Assembly: GCF_016862455.1 (NCBI RefSeq)
Contig: NZ_BOMZ01000037.1
Span: 1-64,000, forward strand
Origin: Actinoplanes utahensis
GTDB lineage: Bacteria; Actinomycetota; Actinomycetes; Mycobacteriales; Micromonosporaceae
Length of the DNA: 64,000 nt
Direction of reading: 5' to 3'
The notes under the pieces: model-generated
Database searches by the model: none
Told to the model about the DNA's origin: nothing
What the model saw: only the letters and a program-made list of their open reading frames with translations
Position numbers and translations under genes: made by a program
Shown here: piece by piece, positions 59,500 to 64,000 of the stretch
How the letters are laid out: every line of letters starts with the position of its first letter
How positions within the stretch are numbered: the stretch's first letter is position 1

Positions 59500-61032
59500 T
59501 CAGGAGACGGCGGGGTACGGGAGCGTCACCGGGAGGAGGCGCGGCGGGGTGGACGTGGTGCGCAGGGCCGTCGGTGCGGACGGGGTGCGGCGGTAGAGGC
59601 GGCCGCCGAGGCGCAGCCAGCCGACCGTGCCGTCCGGATTGCGGACGAAGTCGGCGCGGCTGTGGGCGTCGGAGCCGTCGGGGCCCCAGACCAGCGCGTA
59701 GTCCTTGCGGTAGAACGGCAGGACCGCCACGTTCTGGCCCTCGTACGACAGGATCAGCCGCCCGTCGGCACCGGCCAGCTCGTACGCCAGGGTGGCTCGT
59801 TCGCCGCCGAAGCCGATCTGGTCGGCGACGTAGCGGCCCTCGTAGGGCGCGAGCTGGGCCGGGGACAGCACCTGCGGGCGGGCCGGCAGGTTGTGCAGGC
59901 CGGCGAAGCGGCTGAGCGCCCAGTCGCTGGAGAACAGTTCGGCGGTCAGGAGCGGGCCGCTCTCCGCGTTGGTGAGCACGGTCAGCGCGAAGTCGCGTTC
60001 CGGTACGAACAGGAAACCGGAGTGGTGGCCGGGCCAGTCGCCGCCGTGCTGCACTACCCGCGGGCCCTCGGCGGTCGGTCGCAGCATCCAGCTCACGCCG
60101 GCGCCGTCGAGTTCGACGAAGAGGGTTCCGCCGGGGCCGGGCCGCCAGCGCATGGCTCGCAGCGACCGCCGGGTGAGCAGCGGGCTGCCGTCGCCCAGGT
60201 GGTAGCGGGCCCAGCGCAGCTGGTCACGGGCGGTGGAGTAGAGGCCGCCGACCGCGTTGATGCTGCGCGGCAGCGGCACCTCGCCGGGCGCGCCGTCGTA
60301 GTCGTGGCCGGACGCGATCCGTACCCCGGGGAGCTCGGATGTCCGGAACGCGGTCTGGCTGAGCCGCAGCGGGCCGAGGATCAGGTCGCGGACCGCCTGC
60401 TCGTAGCTCTTGCCGGTGACGACCTCGATCACCCGGCCGGCGACGGCGAAGGCCGCGTTGTTGTAGGAGAACACCGTGCCCGGGGCGGTGAGCTGGGGGA
60501 CCGTGGCCATCGCGGCGACGTACCGCGCCAGGGCGTCGTCGCCGTCGCCGGTGTCGAGGAAGACGTCGCCGAGCCAGCCGGCGCTGTGGTTGAGCAGGTG
60601 CCGCACGGTGACGCGCCGGGATGCGGCCTCGTCGCTGGTGCGGAAGTCCGGCAGGTAGCGGCGCACCGGGGCGTCGAGGTCGATCCGGCCGCGTTCGGCC
60701 AGGCGCATCACCGCCGTACCGGTGAAGGGCTTGGTGGTCGACGCGATTCGGAAGGCGGTCTCGCCGGTGACGGCCTGCGGCGCGGACACGTCGGTGACGC
60801 CGAACCCGCCCAGGTAATCGCGGCCCCGGTAGCGGAGGCCGTAGGAGACGCCGGGAATCCCGTACGCCGCCATCGCGCTCTTGATCTTCTCTTCCAGCTC
60901 CCGGACCGCGCCGGGCACCCGTGATCCGGCGGCGTGGGCTGGTGTCGCGGTCGCCGCCGCGCCGGTGGCGACCGCGGCGGCGCCACCCGCCACGGTGCGC
61001 AGAAGCGTACGGCGGGACATCGGCTCGGGCAT
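59500..61032 (-). CDS. Tat-exported serine hydrolase, beta-lactamase/class C fold
   Basis: 510 residues from ATG 61032. Tat signal MSRRTLLRTVAGGAA; SxxK nucleophile Ser98-Thr-Thr-Lys101 in FRIASTTKPF; a YxN-like YNNAA near 195 and an HxG-like QHGGDWPGH segment. This is the serine beta-lactamase/D-Ala-D-Ala carboxypeptidase/esterase fold, with a ~100-residue C-terminal domain. Enzymes of this type in actinomycetes are usually carboxypeptidases or esterases, not resistance enzymes. Confidence 0.82.
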   Translation of the reverse strand: MPEPMSRRTLLRTVAGGAAAVATGAAATATPAHAAGSRVPGAVRELEEKIKSAMAAYGIPGVSYGLRYRGRDYLGGFGVTDVSAPQAVTGETAFRIASTTKPFTGTAVMRLAERGRIDLDAPVRRYLPDFRTSDEAASRRVTVRHLLNHSAGWLGDVFLDTGDGDDALARYVAAMATVPQLTAPGTVFSYNNAAFAVAGRVIEVVTGKSYEQAVRDLILGPLRLSQTAFRTSELPGVRIASGHDYDGAPGEVPLPRSINAVGGLYSTARDQLRWARYHLGDGSPLLTRRSLRAMRWRPGPGGTLFVELDGAGVSWMLRPTAEGPRVVQHGGDWPGHHSGFLFVPERDFALTVLTNAESGPLLTAELFSSDWALSRFAGLHNLPARPQVLSPAQLAPYEGRYVADQIGFGGERATLAYELAGADGRLILSYEGQNVAVLPFYRKDYALVWGPDGSDAHSRADFVRNPDGTVGWLRLGGRLYRRTPSAPTALRTTSTPPRLLPVTLPYPAVS

Positions 61033-61138
61033 CGAGGGTTCCCCTGTCGATCGCTGCGCCGTCGTCGGCGCACTCCCGTCGGACTGTAGCCACACGAGTC
61101 ACTGTGGAGGGTGGGCCGCGGTGGAGGGGCGAAGGTCA

Positions 61139-61186
61139 TTGACGTTCCGCGATGAGACGCCTAACGTTCCGAGGAAAGCGCTTTCC
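61139..61186 (+). promoter_or_regulatory. Pectinesterase promoter with LacI-family operator
   Basis: -35 TTGACG (61139-61144), 17-bp spacer, -10 TAACGT (61162-61167), and the perfect 14-bp palindrome GGAAAGCGCTTTCC (61173-61186) right behind it, where a repressor would cover the transcription start. The same palindrome with one change precedes the acetylesterase gene. Confidence 0.75.
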
Positions 61187-61217
61187 CCGAGCGTAATCCC
61201 CTATCAAGGAGCGTGGT

Positions 61218-62276
61218 ATGCGTCGGCGTACCTTCCTCGGCATGTCCTCCGGACTCGGGATCGTGGCGACCGGCGTGCTGCCGGGGCCCGCGTCGGCTTC
61301 GGCGCGAGCGAAGAAGCCGGACCTGATCGTGGCGGCCGACGGCAGCGGTGACCACACCGGGATCCAGGCGGCGATCGACGCCGCGCCGGCCGGCAGCACC
61401 ACCCCGTACGTCATCGGGGTCCAGCCCGGCACCTACTCCGGCCAGGTCATCGTGCCCGCCACCAAGCCGTTCCTCGAGCTGCGCGGCCTCGGCCGCCGCC
61501 CGGAGCACGTGGTGATCGCCGACGACCGGGCCAACGGCACCCTCAAGCCGGACGGCACGCCCTGGGGCACCTCCGGCAGCGCCTCGGTCACGGTGAGCGG
61601 CGCCGACTTCCGGGCGGTGAATCTGACCCTGGCGAACCTCTTCGACGAGGCCGCCCACCCGGAGATCACCAACCGGCAGGCGGTGGCCGTGCTGACCCGG
61701 GCCGACCGTCTCGTCTTCGACCGGGTGCGGTTCCTCGGCAACCAGGACACCCTGTACGTGAACAGCACCGCCGCCGGCGTGGTCAACCGGGTCTACCTGC
61801 GCGACTGCTACGTGGAGGGCGACGTCGACTTCATCTTCGGCCGGGCCACCGCGGTGTTCGACAGGTGCCGGATCCATTCGCTCAACCGGGGCAGCACCCC
61901 GAACGGGTACGTCACCGCTCCGAGCACCGACATCACCAACCCGTACGGGTTGCTCTTCGCCCACTGCCGGTTCACCTCGGACGCCCCGGCCGGGACCGTC
62001 TTCCTGGGCCGTCCGTGGCACCCGAGCAACGACCCGAACGCGATCGGCCAGACGATCATCCGGGAGTCGTGGATCGGCGCGCACATCCCGGACGTGGCGT
62101 GGAGCGACTTCGGCACCTGGCCGTGGGAGGACGCCCGCTTCTTCGAGTACCGCAACACCGGGCCCGGCGCGCTCAGGTCGGAGAACCGTCCGCAGCTGAC
62201 CCGGGAGCAGGCCGCCGAGTACACGATCGGGGCGTTCCTGCGCGGAGCCGACGGCTGGCGGCCCGACCGCTGTTGA
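61218..62276 (+). CDS. Tat-exported pectinesterase
   Basis: 352 residues from ATG 61218 (AAGGAG 7 bp upstream). Tat-like signal RRRTFLGMSSGLG. Right-handed beta-helix with the family motifs FLGNQDTLYV (catalytic Asp) and GDVDFIFGRA (second Asp), the LGRPW motif and a C-terminal Trp-rich end. It demethylates homogalacturonan, and with the acetylesterase at 48706 would open pectin for lyases. Controlled by the LacI-family operator upstream. Confidence 0.88.
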   Translation: MRRRTFLGMSSGLGIVATGVLPGPASASARAKKPDLIVAADGSGDHTGIQAAIDAAPAGSTTPYVIGVQPGTYSGQVIVPATKPFLELRGLGRRPEHVVIADDRANGTLKPDGTPWGTSGSASVTVSGADFRAVNLTLANLFDEAAHPEITNRQAVAVLTRADRLVFDRVRFLGNQDTLYVNSTAAGVVNRVYLRDCYVEGDVDFIFGRATAVFDRCRIHSLNRGSTPNGYVTAPSTDITNPYGLLFAHCRFTSDAPAGTVFLGRPWHPSNDPNAIGQTIIRESWIGAHIPDVAWSDFGTWPWEDARFFEYRNTGPGALRSENRPQLTREQAAEYTIGAFLRGADGWRPDRC

Positions 62277-62335
62277 TCGCCCGTGTGGGTGACGGCGGCG
62301 CGCCGATCCGCCGGATCGCTGCATATCCTCGGGCC

Positions 62336-63085
62336 GTGCCGGTGTCACGGAAGCGGAAGAAGGTCCAGAGGTCGGCGGCGGCGGTCAAGGCGGACCGCCG
62401 CCGCGAGCACGTCAGGAGGGTGCGGGCGGCCAACGAGGTGCGGGAGATGCTCGCCGGCTGGACGGCGGGCGACGCCCGGCGGACCGAGGAGGCCCGCCCG
62501 CACGCGGGGCGGGTGATCGGGGCCCTGCTGGCGTCCCCGAGGACCGGGATCGCGCTGGAGGACGAGCTGTGCGCCCGGCTCGGCGAGGTCCCGGACGAGG
62601 TGGCCCCCCGGCATCTCGCCGAGGCGCTGGCCGACGCCGCCGGGGTGCTGCCGGAGGACGACGCGGCCGCCGAGCGGGTACGGATGGTGGTCGCCGGGGT
62701 GCTGCCGGCCCGGTTCCGGCCGCGGACCGGCCTCGACGCGCCGGACCCGCTGCTCAAGGAGCCGGCACTGTGGACCCGGGATCGCGCCGGTACGCGGTTC
62801 GCCGTCTGCGCGCCGTTCGGTACGCCGGACGGCCCGGTCCGCTGGTATCTGTGGGGCCTGGGCGTCTCCGGCTACTACGCCTCGCCCGAGGAGGCGCTCG
62901 TCGCGTGGCAGGTCGGCATCGGCCCGGCGGCGGCCGGCGGCACGGTGTGGCACGAGGTCGACGACTGGCCGCTGGTGGCCGGGTTGCTGTCGGCGGACAC
63001 GAGCGGCGCGGCCGAGTTCCTGCGGTCCCGCCGCCTGGCCGAGGTGCTGCTCAGCCGGCACGCGGCTCCTGGTAACGGCGGCTGA
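62336..63085 (+). CDS. Hypothetical protein
   Basis: 249 residues from GTG 62336. A basic N-terminus (SRKRKKVQRSAAAVKADRRR), helix-rich middle with several Asp/Glu clusters (LCARLGEVPDEVAPRHLAEA), then a ~100-residue mixed alpha/beta domain with WYLWGLGVSGYYASPEEALV. No known domain. The basic tail could bind RNA or DNA. Overlaps the thioesterase gene by 35 bp in convergent orientation. Confidence 0.55.
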   Translation: MPVSRKRKKVQRSAAAVKADRRREHVRRVRAANEVREMLAGWTAGDARRTEEARPHAGRVIGALLASPRTGIALEDELCARLGEVPDEVAPRHLAEALADAAGVLPEDDAAAERVRMVVAGVLPARFRPRTGLDAPDPLLKEPALWTRDRAGTRFAVCAPFGTPDGPVRWYLWGLGVSGYYASPEEALVAWQVGIGPAAAGGTVWHEVDDWPLVAGLLSADTSGAAEFLRSRRLAEVLLSRHAAPGNGG

Positions 63086-63746
63086 GGACCGGCCCGAAGA
63101 GGCGCTGGGCCTGCTCGGCGCGGAGCGCGATGAAGAGGCCGGTCGCCTCGACCAGGACCCGGCCGGGCTCGTCGGCGCAGGCGATCGTGCCGGTGGCGGT
63201 GACCCGGCGGTTCTCCACCCCGACCACCTCGCCGGTGAGCCGGAGCGGGGTGTGCAGCGGCACCGGCCTGCGGTACGTGGTCTCCAACCGCCCCGTCATG
63301 CCGGGGTTGCCGGAGTGGGTGACCGCGTAGCCGAGCATCTGGTCGAGCAGCATCGCGCTGACACCACCGTGCGCGTAGCTGGGCGGGCCCTCGAACGCGA
63401 GCCCGAGCGTGCAGGTCCCGATCGCGACCGTGCCCTCCCGGTGGATCTCCACGGGCGGGGCGAGGGCGCTGCCGGCGCCGGTGACCGGGTTGTAGAGACG
63501 AACCCCGGCGATCAGGTCGTCGGCGGTGGCGCTGTCGAACCGGGTGCGGACCCGTTCCCCCAGCGGCGCGGCGGCCTGCCGGATCCGCTCGGCGGCCCGC
63601 AGCAGCTCCTCGGTCGGCGCCTCGGTGGCCGTCGCGTTCTCCACCAGCAGGCGCAGCGCGTCGCCCAGCTCGCCGATCGCCTCGCGCCGCCGCAGCAGCC
63701 CGTCGTCGACGGCGTGCAGCCGCCGCCCATTGTCGACATCGCTCAC
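63051..63746 (-). CDS. PaaI-like hotdog thioesterase
   Basis: 231 residues. The C-terminal ~150 residues have the hotdog hallmark: the SYAHGGVSAMLLDQMLGYAV stretch (HGG and D), GMTGRLETTYRRPVPLHTPL and a final strand. Such enzymes release acyl-CoA thioesters. It is divergent from the ketosteroid-dehydrogenase-like gene with a KstR box between, so it probably acts in steroid side-chain or ring degradation. Confidence 0.8.
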   Translation of the reverse strand: MSDVDNGRRLHAVDDGLLRRREAIGELGDALRLLVENATATEAPTEELLRAAERIRQAAAPLGERVRTRFDSATADDLIAGVRLYNPVTGAGSALAPPVEIHREGTVAIGTCTLGLAFEGPPSYAHGGVSAMLLDQMLGYAVTHSGNPGMTGRLETTYRRPVPLHTPLRLTGEVVGVENRRVTATGTIACADEPGRVLVEATGLFIALRAEQAQRLFGPVLSRRYQEPRAG

Positions 63747-63801
63747 AGCAACAGGCTGCTATACCGCAGGCCATCCCACCTAGTGAATCTCATCACACTG
63801 C

Positions 63802-63815
63802 TATAACCTGTTCTA
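63802..63815. promoter_or_regulatory. KstR-type operator
   Basis: TATAACCTGTTCTA matches the KstR consensus TnnAACnnGTTnnA at all fixed positions. It lies in the 110-bp region between the thioesterase (start 63746) and the flavoprotein (ATG 63857), where it can control both. KstR is the TetR-type repressor of cholesterol degradation in actinobacteria. Confidence 0.75.
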
Positions 63816-63856
63816 GTTATTGCGGACGCGTGAACGACCCGTCGGATGGGGAGGTC

Positions 63857-64000
63857 ATGGCGATCACCGTGGAATACGACGTGGTCGTGGTCGGTGCCGG
63901 CGCCGCCGGGATGACGGCGGCACTGACGACGGCGCGCAGCGGACTGGACACGGTTCTCATCGAGAAGGCGTCCGTCTACGGTGGATCGGCCGCTCGTTCG
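63857..64000 (+). CDS. FAD-dependent dehydrogenase, ketosteroid-type (3' partial)
   Basis: 48 residues visible from ATG 63857 (GGGGAGG upstream). A Rossmann FAD motif VVVVGAGAAGMTAALTTARS is followed by DTVLIEKASVYGGSAARS, the usual start of 3-ketosteroid delta1-dehydrogenases and related fumarate-reductase-fold enzymes. The gene continues beyond the window. Steroid role is supported by the KstR box, not by the short sequence alone. Confidence 0.7.
   Translation, partial: MAITVEYDVVVVGAGAAGMTAALTTARSGLDTVLIEKASVYGGSAARS

Noticed and set aside
59500..61032. Antibiotic-resistance beta-lactamase
   Set aside because: The SxxK fold is shared with carboxypeptidases and esterases; the Tat signal, length and YNN motif do not point to a resistance enzyme.

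Overview
The window is about 72% G+C through most of its length, codon use is strongly GC3-biased, and GTG starts and 4-bp ATGA/GTGA gene overlaps are frequent. Together with the families present (CebR-type operator, KstR box, MoxR/DUF58/transglutaminase operon, CBM2 mannanase, LexA with an Ala-Gly cleavage site) this points to a filamentous actinomycete, most likely of the Micromonosporaceae (Actinoplanes-like). Genus is an inference. All product names rest on reading motifs and family resemblance by eye; no database search was run.

Left part (1-16.8 kb): a partial Hsp70-like membrane protein, then mobile DNA. A serine recombinase with an apparent internal deletion (1890-3257) ends in a 10-bp sequence, GTGTCCGAGG, that recurs in the 3' end of a tRNA-Leu(GAG) gene at 16753-16840. 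Between the two copies lies a 13.6-kb integrated element of AICE type. It holds an AT-rich defence-like cargo (TIR protein, RipA-like membrane protein, deoxyribosyltransferase-like/ATPase fusion), two paralogous XRE-PLD regulators, a NUDIX and an HD protein, a small-gene/FtsK transfer module, a GTCCG-rich inverted-repeat tract, and a full-length serine integrase whose last codons read antisense through the tRNA.

Middle (17-28 kb): a TPR/proline-rich/Fn3 membrane protein; an overlapping operon of a propeller-Fn3 secreted protein, MoxR ATPase, DUF58 protein and a transglutaminase-fold protein that has lost all three catalytic residues; then a ferredoxin plus AprA/SdhA-like flavoprotein pair.

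28-41 kb: a large HTH-NACHT-HEAT protein, a PPOX-fold enzyme, an SPFH protein, then a tight operon that I consider the most unusual item here: an exported protein with a C-terminal sorting-like tail, a PIG-L deacetylase, a processive GT2, an exosortase domain fused to an ATP-grasp domain, a WecB-like epimerase and a HAD phosphatase. This looks like a dedicated surface-protein processing and glycan system.

41-64 kb: a PaaX-type repressor facing a complete Liv-type ABC uptake operon, with a nested inverted-repeat operator on the promoter; a carbohydrate-degradation set (rhamnogalacturonan acetylesterase, GH5 mannanase-CBM2, pectinesterase) with LacI-family palindromes; a three-gene membrane cluster; REP-like palindromes; LexA; a diguanylate cyclase; a serine hydrolase; and at the right edge a PaaI-like thioesterase divergent from a partial ketosteroid-dehydrogenase-like flavoprotein with a perfect KstR box between them.
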